This document shows positions 13,356 through 22,104 of a stretch of DNA of 35,403 bases, piece after piece. Source of the stretch: a virus; IMG/VR virus record IMGVR_UViG_3300043540_000306, positions 1 through 35,403 of that record, one strand, 5' to 3'. Numbering within the stretch: position 1 is the first letter of the stretch; each line of letters starts with the position of its first letter. The translations under genes and the position numbers were made by a program. The notes below the pieces were generated by a model that saw nothing but the letters and a program-made list of their open reading frames with translations, made no database searches and was not told where the DNA came from.

Positions 13356-15440
13356 GTGGCGACTCAGGGCGGTGGGGTCGGCCTTTCAGCGGATCCGAAG
13401 AGCAAGCAGCGCGGCGAGCAATCGGCTGAGTCGATCGTCCTGCGGCAGTTCGGCGGGGTCAACCTGCAGAGTCCGCGCGAGGACATCGGCGACGACGAGT
13501 TCGCGTGGCTCGAGGAGCTGATCCCGATCGCGCCGGGGAACCTGGCGCTGTCGCCGGGTCCGGGGACCGCGATCATCACCATCGCGGGCGAGAGCGGCAC
13601 GCCGAGTTACGTGCTGCCATTCAACGTGAGCGGCACCGACTACGTGCTCGCCATCTGGGCCAACTCGGGCAACGCCTGGATCGGCCCGGCCGCAACGGGC
13701 GTGGGGTGGGCCAAGATCGCCAGCGCTCTCTACACCAGCGGCAAGACGGCGGCGGCGCAGTGGAACAACCTTGGCATCGTCATCGTCGATCCCGTGGTCG
13801 GCATGCGCGACTGGAACATCACCGCGGCCAACACGCTGACCAACCTCTCTGGCCAGCTGTACGGCATCGCGGTGTCGGCGCAGAGCACGACGCAACTCAA
13901 TGGCAGTGTGCTGCCATCGCTTCGCGTCAGCGACCCGACGGGGGTGGGTGGCACCATCGGCGCGAGCCTGTCGATCGTGTCGGTCACCGTCACCGCCGGC
14001 GGGTCGGGGTACGCGGTCGGCGACGTGTTGCAGTTCACCGGGGGCACGCTCACGACGTCAAGCGCTGCCCCGGCGCTGCAGCAGAACCAGCCGACGGTCC
14101 TGAACGTCACGGGCGTCGACGGCACCGGCAAGATCACCGGCATCTCGATCGCCAGCGTCGGCTACTACCAAACCGTCCCGGGCAATCCGGTCTCTGTCAC
14201 GGGGGGGTCGGGAACGCTCGCGACGTTCACCGCGAACTGGGCCGTTGCGCACCCGTACATCATCACCGCGGGCAATGGCTACACCGCCCCGGTGGTGCAG
14301 GCATTCATCGGCGCCGTGTGGGTTGCCTACGCGATGACCATCAGCACCAGCGGCACGCTGCTGGGCACGTCCGTCGCGGTCTACGCCGGGCGGGTGTGGG
14401 TTGCGATTGGCCGCACGGTGCAGTTCACCGACGCAGGGTCTTACTCGTCGTTCGCGAACAGCGGGTCGGCCTTCACGATCGACGACGCCTATCTGCACAG
14501 TGGCATCACAGCGCTCTTTGCCGCCAACAACTATCTCTACATCTTCGGTGACGACAGCGTCGATATCCTGTCCAACGTCCAGGTGGTGAACGGCATCGCG
14601 CAATTCAGCCGGATCAACGCTTCGGCGTCGATCGGCACGACGCAGCCCCTGTCCATCTTCCCGTACCTGCGCACGATCGCTTTCGCGAATAACTCCGGGT
14701 TCTACATCATGTCCGGCGCGACGCCAGAGAAGGTCAGCGACAAGCTCGACGACCTCATGGCCGCGACGAACTTCACCGCCAAGATCTACGGTGCGCAAGT
14801 CATGGTGCGCAACATCCTTTGCGGCGCGTTCCTGATCAACTTCACCGACAGCTTCACGCAGACCCCGGCGGTGGCCCGATCGGTGCTCGTGGTGCTTCTG
14901 CGCGGCAAGTGGTGGTTCACCAGCCAGGTGACGACCAACGGGGGGCAACTCGGCGCACTGGCCGCGGTGCCGGTCGCGGGGCTGTCCTCGCTCTATGGCT
15001 GGTCGGGCCCGACGTTCTACCCGTTGCTCTCCCTGGCGGCCAACGCAAATTCGTGGCTGCTCAAGACGAAGCTGTGGGGTGCGCAGGCACCGATGCTCGA
15101 CAAGAGCGGCATTTTCGCCGGCATCGGCGCGGTGCTGGGCGGCGCAGGGACGGTGGGCTTCGACGTGTACGTGGAGACCGAGAAGAGCTCGGTGCTGAGC
15201 ACACTTGGCCAGGCTCCCGTCTTCGTCCAGTGGACCAGCAACGGTGGTGTGCCCGTGGCCTGGGTGAACAACTTCAACGCCACGGTGCTGTGGAGCCTCG
15301 CACCAGCGGGATACCAACTTTTCACCGCGCAGGCGAACAACGGCGGCGGCAAGTACATAGGACTGCGCGCTACCGGCAACAACAACACCACGCAGATCCG
15401 ACTGCTGGCGCTCGAGATCGAGCGCACGAGGCGCTGGTGA
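13356..15440 (+). CDS. Tail-hub / packaged-DNA stabilisation-like protein
   Basis: 694 residues. GTG at 13356 has GAGG 7 nt upstream; GTG at 13350 is an in-frame alternative. The protein is nearly all beta structure. Segments such as FGGVNLQSPREDIGDDEFAW, YVLPFNVSGTDYVLAIWANS, VYAGRVWVAIGRTVQFTDAG and YLYIFGDDSVDILSNVQVVN form propeller-like blades, resembling P22 gp10-type proteins that plug the portal. A GSGYAVGDVLQFTGG-type repeat (residues about 208-225) again matches the Gly/Tyr module. The assignment is moderate and by pattern and order. Confidence 0.65.
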   Translation: MATQGGGVGLSADPKSKQRGEQSAESIVLRQFGGVNLQSPREDIGDDEFAWLEELIPIAPGNLALSPGPGTAIITIAGESGTPSYVLPFNVSGTDYVLAIWANSGNAWIGPAATGVGWAKIASALYTSGKTAAAQWNNLGIVIVDPVVGMRDWNITAANTLTNLSGQLYGIAVSAQSTTQLNGSVLPSLRVSDPTGVGGTIGASLSIVSVTVTAGGSGYAVGDVLQFTGGTLTTSSAAPALQQNQPTVLNVTGVDGTGKITGISIASVGYYQTVPGNPVSVTGGSGTLATFTANWAVAHPYIITAGNGYTAPVVQAFIGAVWVAYAMTISTSGTLLGTSVAVYAGRVWVAIGRTVQFTDAGSYSSFANSGSAFTIDDAYLHSGITALFAANNYLYIFGDDSVDILSNVQVVNGIAQFSRINASASIGTTQPLSIFPYLRTIAFANNSGFYIMSGATPEKVSDKLDDLMAATNFTAKIYGAQVMVRNILCGAFLINFTDSFTQTPAVARSVLVVLLRGKWWFTSQVTTNGGQLGALAAVPVAGLSSLYGWSGPTFYPLLSLAANANSWLLKTKLWGAQAPMLDKSGIFAGIGAVLGGAGTVGFDVYVETEKSSVLSTLGQAPVFVQWTSNGGVPVAWVNNFNATVLWSLAPAGYQLFTAQANNGGGKYIGLRATGNNNTTQIRLLALEIERTRRW

Positions 15441-15838
15441 ACATCCAGATCGAGAGCCAGATGTTCTACGGGGACGAGCAGGCCTTGCGCTCGTTCTTCT
15501 TCGTGCACTACCTCGTCCACAAGCAGGTCGACAGCGTCATCGCGTCGCGCAGCCTGGGGAGCAACGCCAACGCGACGATCGACAGCAGTCGCGCGCTCGA
15601 CGGGCTCGTGCAAGCGATGCTCAAGCCGCCGCAGCGCGACGAGGGCGCGGCGCGCGCGCTTTCCGACTGGCTGCAGCTGCACGCCGACCTGCACCAGGCC
15701 GAGTACGCTGCGCTGCAACTCGGGCTTGCGCCCGACCTCGGCGTCGTGCGCTTCGAGGACGAGAGCGCGTTCTATGACTGGATGTTCGCGCACGCCGCCG
15801 TGCACGACACACTCGGCGCCGCCACGGGAATCCTGTGA
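15437..15838 (+). CDS. Hypothetical phage protein, 133 aa
   Basis: GTG overlaps the previous stop (GTGA). The sequence begins VNIQIESQMFYGDEQALRSF, then FFVHYLVHKQVDSVIASRSL, and is helical throughout, with two histidine-containing helices (LHADLHQAEYAAL, FAHAAVHDTL). It is coupled at its end to the GNAT gene by another GTGA overlap. No family is recognised. The tight coupling suggests a shared task with the acetyltransferase. Confidence 0.6.
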   Translation: MNIQIESQMFYGDEQALRSFFFVHYLVHKQVDSVIASRSLGSNANATIDSSRALDGLVQAMLKPPQRDEGAARALSDWLQLHADLHQAEYAALQLGLAPDLGVVRFEDESAFYDWMFAHAAVHDTLGAATGIL

Positions 15839-16272
15839 TCGAAGACTACGACGAGAAGCGGCACGCCACCGGCGTGCTGAGGTTGCTGGACCAGATGTGC
15901 GCCGAGGCGGCGGCCGAGTACTGGGAGCGCGAGCACGGGCTGATCCTCCACTTCCTCCGGCAGGAGTACGTCTTGTGCGCCGTCGCCAGCGCCGGGGGGC
16001 AGCTCGTCGGGCTGATAATCGCAGAGATCGGAGAGCCATTTTTCAGCCGAAAAGTTGGCGTCTACGAGCAGATCCTGTATGTTGAGCCGGCGCATCGGGG
16101 CGGCATCCATGCCGCCCGGCTGATCGCGCGGTGCGAGCGCTGGGCCCGCGCTCGCGGCGCGCAGGAGATGCACCTGTCACAGCGCACGGGCATCGAGGCG
16201 GACCGCACGCGCGACCTCTTCGCGCGGCTGGGGTTCGAGGTAGTCGGGTTCAACGCACGAAAGGTCCTGTGA
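15835..16272 (+). CDS. GNAT-family N-acetyltransferase
   Basis: 145 residues. Motif A is at about 80-100 (ILYVEPAHRGGIHAARLIAR), with RGGIHA in place of the usual R/QxxGxG/A acetyl-CoA loop. Strand beta4 (LVGLIIAEIG) precedes it, and the C-terminal ARLGFEVVGFNARKVL matches the usual end. The reaction is transfer of acetyl from acetyl-CoA to an amine. The substrate is unknown. GNAT genes among podovirus structural genes are not rare and may modify virion or host proteins. The start GTG overlaps the previous stop; the stop overlaps the next ATG. Confidence 0.85.
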   Translation: MIEDYDEKRHATGVLRLLDQMCAEAAAEYWEREHGLILHFLRQEYVLCAVASAGGQLVGLIIAEIGEPFFSRKVGVYEQILYVEPAHRGGIHAARLIARCERWARARGAQEMHLSQRTGIEADRTRDLFARLGFEVVGFNARKVL

Positions 16273-17576
16273 TGTGCAGCACCAGCAAGTTTCTCCGGGA
16301 TGCGGCAATGCTCGCGGCAGCCTACTACACCGGCGGCGCATCGCTGGCGGGTGGGAGCGCTGCCGACATCGGCGCCGGGATCACCTACGGCGGTGCCGGC
16401 GCGTTCGGGTCTTCGGCGGGGCTGACCGGTGGTCTCGACCTCACAGCCGGCGCGGGGCTCACCGGCGCCGGCGCGGGGTTGGCCGCTGACGCCGGCGTAG
16501 GGCTCACCACGGCCGCCGACATCGGCGCCGGGATCACCTACGGCGGCGCAGGCAGCTTCGGCACCGGCGCAGGGCTCACCGGGGGGTTGGACCTCACCGC
16601 CGCGCCGTCGCTCGCGTCGGGTGGCGCGACCTCGGGGTTCGCCACGCCCGACATCGGCGCTGCGCTGGAGAGCTCGGGCGCCGGCGCGCTCGGCGGGTCG
16701 TTCCTTCCCGTGACTGGCGCGGGTGGCGTCACCGGCGGCATCGGCCAGCTGTCGCCAGACCTCGCATCCTCGCTCGGCGTCTCGCAGGGCACGGGCGCCA
16801 CGGCGCCATCGCTCGTAGGCGCACCCGACGCGGCAGCGACTTTCTCGCCGTCGATCACTGGCGGGTCGGACCTCACCTCGGGGATGGGCACCAACGGCCT
16901 CGGTTTCCAGACCGGCGACATGTCGGCGATCGACGCCGCCGGCGGCGGCGCGGCACCGACGGCTGGCGGCAGCTTCGGCAGTGACATCGTGGGCGGCCTG
17001 AAGACCGCTGCGGGCAAGGCCGGCACGTGGGCCGCGTCCCACCCCGTCAACGCGCTCATGTACGGCAACGCGCTGATGACCGCGCTGTCGAAGCCGCAAC
17101 TCCCTGGCGCCGCGCAAACCGCGCTGGGCGCGTCGTCGCAGGCGGTGCAGCAGGCGCAGAGCATCCTGGCGTCCGGTGGCACGTCCTCGCCCCTGTGGGC
17201 GACGCAGAAGTCGTCGATCGACCAGTCGATCAACCAGAACCTCAACAACGCCATCGAGCAGCTGGTGCAGTCCGCGCAGACCAGCGGGCAGGGTGGCCGC
17301 GACTCGGCCGTCGTGCAGCAAGGCATCAACCGGCTGAACCAGCAGGCCGAAACACAGCGCCAGCAGCTTTACTCGCAGGCGCTGAACCAGATCGTGTCGA
17401 GTGCGGTCTCGGAGCTCTCGGGCGGCAACCAGACGCTTGGCGCCATCGCGCAGATGCAGATGAGTCAGTCGGCGCAGGCGCGCCAGGCCGCGTCGCAGAC
17501 GGCAGAGCTCGCGACGCTGCTCGGCGGTGACACAAGGCCGCCCGGGGGCGCTGGCGCGGCCGCCGGAGGGGGTTGA
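16272..17576 (+). CDS. Gly-rich putative DNA-ejection protein (first of three)
   Basis: 434 residues starting MCSTSKFLRDAAMLAAAYYT. An MC start and a short hydrophobic N-terminus recall internal virion proteins such as T7 gp14. Residues 30-120 are Gly/Ala/Leu repeats: ADIGAGITYGGAGAFGSSAG recurs 51 codons later. The C-terminal 150 residues are Gln/Ser-rich helices (ATQKSSIDQSINQNLNNAIE, INRLNQQAETQRQQLYSQAL) likely to form coiled coils. The gene starts a run of three large proteins in the usual place for ejection proteins, which leave the capsid and form a conduit through the cell envelope. Function by context. Confidence 0.6.
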   Translation: MCSTSKFLRDAAMLAAAYYTGGASLAGGSAADIGAGITYGGAGAFGSSAGLTGGLDLTAGAGLTGAGAGLAADAGVGLTTAADIGAGITYGGAGSFGTGAGLTGGLDLTAAPSLASGGATSGFATPDIGAALESSGAGALGGSFLPVTGAGGVTGGIGQLSPDLASSLGVSQGTGATAPSLVGAPDAAATFSPSITGGSDLTSGMGTNGLGFQTGDMSAIDAAGGGAAPTAGGSFGSDIVGGLKTAAGKAGTWAASHPVNALMYGNALMTALSKPQLPGAAQTALGASSQAVQQAQSILASGGTSSPLWATQKSSIDQSINQNLNNAIEQLVQSAQTSGQGGRDSAVVQQGINRLNQQAETQRQQLYSQALNQIVSSAVSELSGGNQTLGAIAQMQMSQSAQARQAASQTAELATLLGGDTRPPGGAGAAAGGG

Positions 17577-17578
17577 CC

Positions 17579-19003
17579 GTGGCCGACCCGCTCGCCCCGG
17601 CGATCCAACAGCGCACGCAGTCGCTCGACGCGCAGGAAGCGCAAGCCGCGCGCCGACAGTCTGCGCTTGCCGAGACGCAGAAGACCGAAGCGGCCAGCTA
17701 CGACAGCGAGGTGCGGCCGATCGAGGACGCGCTGTCGAAGTTGATGTCGGAGCCGCTGCCGCCGCCGCCCGACGCGCCGAAACTGCCACCGCCGCCCGAC
17801 ATCCGGCAGATGGTCAACCCGAAGGAGTACGAAGGCCTGTCCTTCGCGCTCATCGGCATGGCGCTGATCGGCGGGGCCGCGTCGCACGGTAACTGGCTGG
17901 GCGCCAGCAGCGCGCTCAACGGTGCGCTCAAGGGCCTGTACGAGGGCCAGCAGCAGAAGGCCAAGGACGAATTCGACCGCTACACGCGCGAGTTCAACGC
18001 AGCGAAGGCGCAGGCGGAAGAGTCCAACAAGGCCTACCAGACCGTGCTCGACAACCGCAAGTTGAGCATCAACGAGAAGCTGCAGCAGATCAAGATCCTC
18101 GCCGCGCAGCACGGTCGGGAGGACATCCGCGCCGCCGCCGAGCAAAAGAGCATAGACGCGCTGTACCGGCAGGTCGAAGCCGGCAGAACGCAGCTACTGA
18201 ACACCGTGCAGCGCCACGAGGACGTGACGGCGCGCATCGATGCGCAGCGCGCTGCGCGGGTCGCGACCGGCGGCGAGACGCAAGGCCTGACGGACACCGG
18301 CCGGTGGCTCATCGAGGGCGCCGCCGCCGGCGGGAACCTGGACCCGCTGCGCATGGTGTCGCGGCGCTACGGCAGCCAGTTCGCGGTGGACATCTTCAAC
18401 AAGCTCGGCGCGCAGATGGCCGCCGAGGGGCAGGACCCCCGCGAACTGAAGACGGCCACCATCACGGCTGCCGCAGACAAGACCGCGCTCACGCAGGCGA
18501 CGAACCGGGTGGCGGCAGTAAGCCGGCTCGCAACGTCGGTCAGCACGCTGCAGTCGCGCGTCGTGGACCTCACCCGGCAGCTGAATGGCGCGGGGATCCC
18601 GCCAGCGAACGCCACGGTCAACTACGTGCGGTCGCGCTTCGGCGATGGCGCGCTGCAGGAACTCAAGACGCTGGCCGGCTCGGTGGGCCGCCAGTACGCC
18701 GAGGCGGTCACGATGCCCGGCAGCAACGCCCAGCTGCACGCCACCGCGCAGGAGTGGGCCAGCGGCATGATCAACGAGAACATGTCGATCGAGCAGCTGG
18801 CGGGCACGCTGCGCGCCATGAACGCCGAGATCAACGCCACGCACGACGCGCTGCAGAAGCAGGTGGACGACATCCACAAGCACATCGGCGGCGTCGGGGT
18901 GGCGGTGGCGCCGCCGACGGGCGCTGCGCCGGCTGCGGCGCCCGCGCCGGCGCCCGGCGCGCCAATGAGCCTGGACGACTACCTCAAGAAGCACGGCCAC
19001 TGA
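17579..19003 (+). CDS. Putative DNA-ejection protein (second of three), coiled-coil
   Basis: 474 residues. GTG at 17579 has GGAGG 9 nt upstream; the TTG at 17573 is too close to that site. Residues 40-80 are Pro-rich (LPPPPDAPKLPPPPDIRQ), followed by a short hydrophobic segment (FALIGMALIGGAASHGNWLG). Residues 120-230 are a long charged helix (YEGQQQKAKDEFDRYTREFN ... REDIRAAAEQKSIDALYRQV), strongly coiled-coil in character. A Pro/Ala tail ends SLDDYLKKHGH. It resembles the middle ejection proteins of other podoviruses in layout, not in motif. Confidence 0.6.
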   Translation: MADPLAPAIQQRTQSLDAQEAQAARRQSALAETQKTEAASYDSEVRPIEDALSKLMSEPLPPPPDAPKLPPPPDIRQMVNPKEYEGLSFALIGMALIGGAASHGNWLGASSALNGALKGLYEGQQQKAKDEFDRYTREFNAAKAQAEESNKAYQTVLDNRKLSINEKLQQIKILAAQHGREDIRAAAEQKSIDALYRQVEAGRTQLLNTVQRHEDVTARIDAQRAARVATGGETQGLTDTGRWLIEGAAAGGNLDPLRMVSRRYGSQFAVDIFNKLGAQMAAEGQDPRELKTATITAAADKTALTQATNRVAAVSRLATSVSTLQSRVVDLTRQLNGAGIPPANATVNYVRSRFGDGALQELKTLAGSVGRQYAEAVTMPGSNAQLHATAQEWASGMINENMSIEQLAGTLRAMNAEINATHDALQKQVDDIHKHIGGVGVAVAPPTGAAPAAAPAPAPGAPMSLDDYLKKHGH

Positions 19004-19004
19004 G

Positions 19005-21359
19005 ATGCCCCAGGTCAAGATGCCCGACGGCACGGTGGTCGAGATGCCCGACAACCCCGACCCGGCACTGGTCGCGCGGCTGCAGCGTTTCCAGGCAGCG
19101 CAGGGCGCCGGCGGCGCGCCGCCGTCGCCCCGGGGGGGTGGGGGGGGGGGGGGTGGTGGGGGTGGTGGGGGTGGTGGTGGTGGTGGTGGTGGTGACGTGC
19201 TCGGCTTCATTTCTGGCAACATCGGAAAAGGAGAGGCGGGGCTGGCCGGCATTCCGGTGGACACCGCGCTCAACGTCGCGGACCTGGTCAAGGCCGCTTA
19301 CGGTGTTGCCAAGCACGAGATCACCGGCGGCGCACCGCCGGAGCTGACGGATCGAAGCGGGGTCGTCGGCTCGAGCGAGTGGATCATCAAGCAGGCGCAG
19401 CGCGCCGGCCTGATCACGCCGGCGGCCGAGCCGACGACGGCCGGCGGGCGGGTCGCCGCCGGCGCGCTGCAGGCGGTGCCATCGATCATGGGCGGCGGCG
19501 AGGCTTCCGTGGGGTCGCTGGCACGCCAGGCGGGTGCGGCTGCGGTGAGCGGAGGTCTGCCGCAGATCATCGAGCAGGCCGGCGGCTCGCCGAGTGAGCA
19601 GGTGCTCGGCAGCATGCTGCCCGGCATGGCCCACCAGGCGATGCCAGTCGGGAAGGAAGCACTGCGGCGCAAGATCGTCGGCGGCGCCGACGTGCGCGCC
19701 AACGTCGAGGAAGCACGCCGGGCGGGCATGCCCCGGCCGGACCCCGCTGCGGTGACCGGCAGCCGCATGCTGGGTGGCGCCGAGGGGACGCTGGCCAGGC
19801 TGCCGGGGGCGGGTAGCGTCATGGACGCGGCGGCCGAGCAGCGCGCCGCCGGCGTGCAGCGGCGCATCGGCGAGATCGCGCGCGAGATGTCCCCCGCCGG
19901 GCCGGTGAGCGCCGAGCGTGCGGGGCGCGCCATCACGCAGGGCGTCGAGGGTGCCGTCACGAACTTCCGCGCGCGGCAAGACCAGCTATACAAGAAGGTC
20001 GACGCGATGGTCGACCCGGCGTCGCCGATCGCGCTGAACAACTTCCGCGCCAAGATCCGCGAGTTCGCCAACCCGACCCCCGGCGCCGAGGCCACGAGTC
20101 GCTCGCTGGTCCCCGAGAAAGTGCGCGCGCTCTTCGAGGGCATTGAGACGGACCTCGCCGGTGTGCCGCCGCGACCGAAAGTCGACACGAGCGCGCCGGT
20201 ACCGGCCGAGAGCGAGCCGATGCCGAAGCCGCCGCGCAGTGACCGCGCGGTGGAAGTTGCGCGGTACCAGCAGGAGATGCGCGCCAGGCAGCGCAAGATC
20301 GACCAGCAACGCGCCGAGCGCCAGAAAGCGGCCGAGGCCGCGGCGGCACCCGGCGAGCGCTCGCTCGACGTCACACGCCGGCGCGATGGCCACCTCGAGA
20401 CCGTCGGCCGCAAGATCGCGGTGCAGGACATCGCACAGGAGGGCCGCGCGGCCAAGGACTCGTTGCCCTACCAGACCGTTGCGGGCATCCGCTCGCAGCT
20501 GGGCCGGTTGCTCGAGGACGGCATGCTCATGACCGACGCGCCGAAGTCGATGTACAAGGCGCTGTACCGCGCTCTGAGCGACGACGTGCGCGCCGCGCTG
20601 CCGCCGGACGCGAAGCAGGCATGGGAGCGGGCCTCGAGGTACACGCGCGCCGGACACGACCGCATCGAGACGGTCTACCAGCCGCTCGTCGACAAGCAGA
20701 CCCCGGAGAAGGCGCTGCGCGCGGCGCTGTCGGGAACGCGCGAGGGCGCGAGCGCCTTGCGCAAGATCATGGGCGCGCTGACGCCCGACCAGCGCAACGC
20801 GGTGGCGTCGCACGTCATCGAGAACATGGGCCGCGCGTCGCCGAGCCAACAGACCGCGGAGGGCAATCGGTTCAGCATCGAGACCTTCCTCACGAACTAC
20901 ACCAAGCTCGATCCGGCGGCGCAGCGCGCGCTGCTGCCGCCGAGTGCGCGCAAAGACCTGGAGACGGTAGCGAGCGCTGTGTCGCGGCTGCGCGAGGCCG
21001 GGCGGGGCACCTACAACCCGTCGGGCACCGCGCGCGCGGTGACGCACGCGGGCTTCGCCGGCGCGGGGGTCACAGGGGTGCTCATTCCGCTGATGTCGGG
21101 GCACCTCGGCACCGCCGCGGCCACGGGCGGCGGCCTGGCGGCCGAGCTCGCGCTCAATCACACGGTGGCCCGGGCCATGACCAGCCCGGAGTTCATCCAC
21201 TGGCTCGCCGAGGGCACGAAGGTGCCCCAGACCGATCGCGCGCGCTATGCCGCGCGCCTTGCGATCATCGCGAAGAACACCCGCGACCCGGAGACCGCGC
21301 AGGCGCTGCACGACATCAGCGGCGTGGTTGCCGGTCCCGACACAGCAGGAGGACAATGA
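19005..21359 (+). CDS. Putative large DNA-ejection protein (third of three) with poly-Gly tract
   Basis: 784 residues. The N-terminus MPQVKMPDGTVVEMPDNPDP is a short beta segment seen at the start of several phage internal proteins. Residues 44-63 are an unbroken run of about 20 glycines encoded by a G/T-only tract containing 14 consecutive Gs. Beyond this come Gly/Ala-rich helices (GGRVAAGALQAVPSIMGGGE), a long charged helix (YQQEMRARQRKIDQQRAERQ, residues about 420-450) and a membrane-active-looking GFAGAGVTGVLIPLMSGHLG near 700. No lysozyme motif is evident. A one-base slip in the G run would truncate the protein. Confidence 0.6.
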   Translation: MPQVKMPDGTVVEMPDNPDPALVARLQRFQAAQGAGGAPPSPRGGGGGGGGGGGGGGGGGGGGDVLGFISGNIGKGEAGLAGIPVDTALNVADLVKAAYGVAKHEITGGAPPELTDRSGVVGSSEWIIKQAQRAGLITPAAEPTTAGGRVAAGALQAVPSIMGGGEASVGSLARQAGAAAVSGGLPQIIEQAGGSPSEQVLGSMLPGMAHQAMPVGKEALRRKIVGGADVRANVEEARRAGMPRPDPAAVTGSRMLGGAEGTLARLPGAGSVMDAAAEQRAAGVQRRIGEIAREMSPAGPVSAERAGRAITQGVEGAVTNFRARQDQLYKKVDAMVDPASPIALNNFRAKIREFANPTPGAEATSRSLVPEKVRALFEGIETDLAGVPPRPKVDTSAPVPAESEPMPKPPRSDRAVEVARYQQEMRARQRKIDQQRAERQKAAEAAAAPGERSLDVTRRRDGHLETVGRKIAVQDIAQEGRAAKDSLPYQTVAGIRSQLGRLLEDGMLMTDAPKSMYKALYRALSDDVRAALPPDAKQAWERASRYTRAGHDRIETVYQPLVDKQTPEKALRAALSGTREGASALRKIMGALTPDQRNAVASHVIENMGRASPSQQTAEGNRFSIETFLTNYTKLDPAAQRALLPPSARKDLETVASAVSRLREAGRGTYNPSGTARAVTHAGFAGAGVTGVLIPLMSGHLGTAAATGGGLAAELALNHTVARAMTSPEFIHWLAEGTKVPQTDRARYAARLAIIAKNTRDPETAQALHDISGVVAGPDTAGGQ
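19132..19193 (+). repeat. G/T-only low-complexity tract with G14 run
   Basis: From 19132 to 19193 the + strand holds only G and T: seven Gs, T, then fourteen Gs (19140-19153), then GGT-type triplets. It encodes about 20 glycines. The tract has several runs of three or more Gs, so it can form G-quadruplex structure, and it is prone to replication slippage and sequencing error. Confidence 0.85.
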
Positions 21360-21361
21360 AC

Positions 21362-21562
21362 ATGGCTGGCAGGCCGCCGAAAGTCGAATCCCCGAACGCG
21401 AAGATCGACAAGACGATCGACGCGATGATGGACAAGTTGAGCGGCGGCGAGGCAATCGCCCCCGATGTCGCGGTAAAGATCCTCAACACCGCGATCTCGT
21501 GGGAGAAGGTCAAGCACCAGATCAAGGACGCCGAGAACCCATTCAACCCGGACGATCTATGA
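21362..21562 (+). CDS. Small hypothetical protein, 66 aa
   Basis: AGGAGG lies 9 nt before the ATG at 21362; an ATG at 21356 overlaps the site too closely. The product MAGRPPKVESPNAKIDKTID ... VAVKILNTAISWEKVKHQIK ends NPFNPDDL. It is basic at the N-terminus, helical in the middle and acidic at the end. A role as small terminase subunit has precedent for the position after ejection proteins in some podoviruses (T7 gp18), but I see no motif that shows it. Confidence 0.6.
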   Translation: MAGRPPKVESPNAKIDKTIDAMMDKLSGGEAIAPDVAVKILNTAISWEKVKHQIKDAENPFNPDDL

Positions 21563-21804
21563 ACCTGAACGACGCCAACCAGGCCGCGAAGACAGAGCAG
21601 GTCATGCTCATCGTAAACATCGCGCTGCGCGTGCTTTCGCACCGCGCGCTGGCGGTCTTCACACTGGTGCTCAACGCCGGCGTGTGCTCGTGGGCGATGT
21701 ACTCCGAAAGCTGGGTCCGGCTCGCCGGCGCCTTGCTCTTCGCCGTCACCAGCTGGTGCACCGTGAACCTCAAGCCACCGAAAGGGCTCGATCATGAATC
21801 GTGA
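21559..21804 (+). CDS. Two-span small membrane protein, 81 aa
   Basis: ATG overlaps the previous stop (ATGA). Two hydrophobic segments, LAVFTLVLNAGVCSWAMY (about 31-48) and LAGALLFAVTSWCTVNL (about 55-71), are joined by a short loop. The N-terminus is polar and the C-terminus basic. The layout fits a class II holin-like protein with both ends in the cytoplasm, but a three-span holin is also present at 24986, so its role in lysis is uncertain. Confidence 0.6.
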   Translation: MNLNDANQAAKTEQVMLIVNIALRVLSHRALAVFTLVLNAGVCSWAMYSESWVRLAGALLFAVTSWCTVNLKPPKGLDHES

Positions 21805-22102
21805 CATCTTCAACCGCGGCCCGCGCATGACGCACAAGTTCGGCGAGACCGAGCGTCGCAACGACCCGCTCGGCGCGCGCACGTTCGACCTGCCTCGCCC
21901 CACATTCCCGCGCCAGCGCTCGGCCCCGGTGACCGTGCACCAACACGGTGAGCACCGCTACTTCGACGCGCGCTCGCCAGTGCAGAAGCCCTCGGGCGGC
22001 CTGGCGTCGCTGAGCGGCCCGGCGCCAGACCTGCCGGGCATGGTGGCCGCGCCCATCCCGGTGAGCACCCGCCGGCGGCACAGCGGTGGAAAGAGGGGTT
22101 GA
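21794..22102 (+). CDS. Basic hypothetical protein, 102 aa
   Basis: The ATG lies 11 bp inside the 3' end of the previous gene, with AAAGGG upstream. The product MNRDIFNRGPRMTHKFGETE ... STRRRHSGGKRG is rich in Arg, Pro and His and predicted mostly disordered. It is probably a minor virion protein by location. No family recognised. Confidence 0.55.
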   Translation: MNRDIFNRGPRMTHKFGETERRNDPLGARTFDLPRPTFPRQRSAPVTVHQHGEHRYFDARSPVQKPSGGLASLSGPAPDLPGMVAAPIPVSTRRRHSGGKRG

Positions 22103-22104
22103 CC

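Noticed and set aside
15835-16272. GNAT as toxin of a toxin-antitoxin pair with the 133-aa gene upstream
   Set aside because: The upstream protein has no DNA-binding motif of the antitoxin type and both genes lie within the late virion operon.
19005-21359. Transglycosylase or protease domain in the third ejection protein
   Set aside because: I could not find a catalytic glutamate motif or a serine-type site in the translated text.
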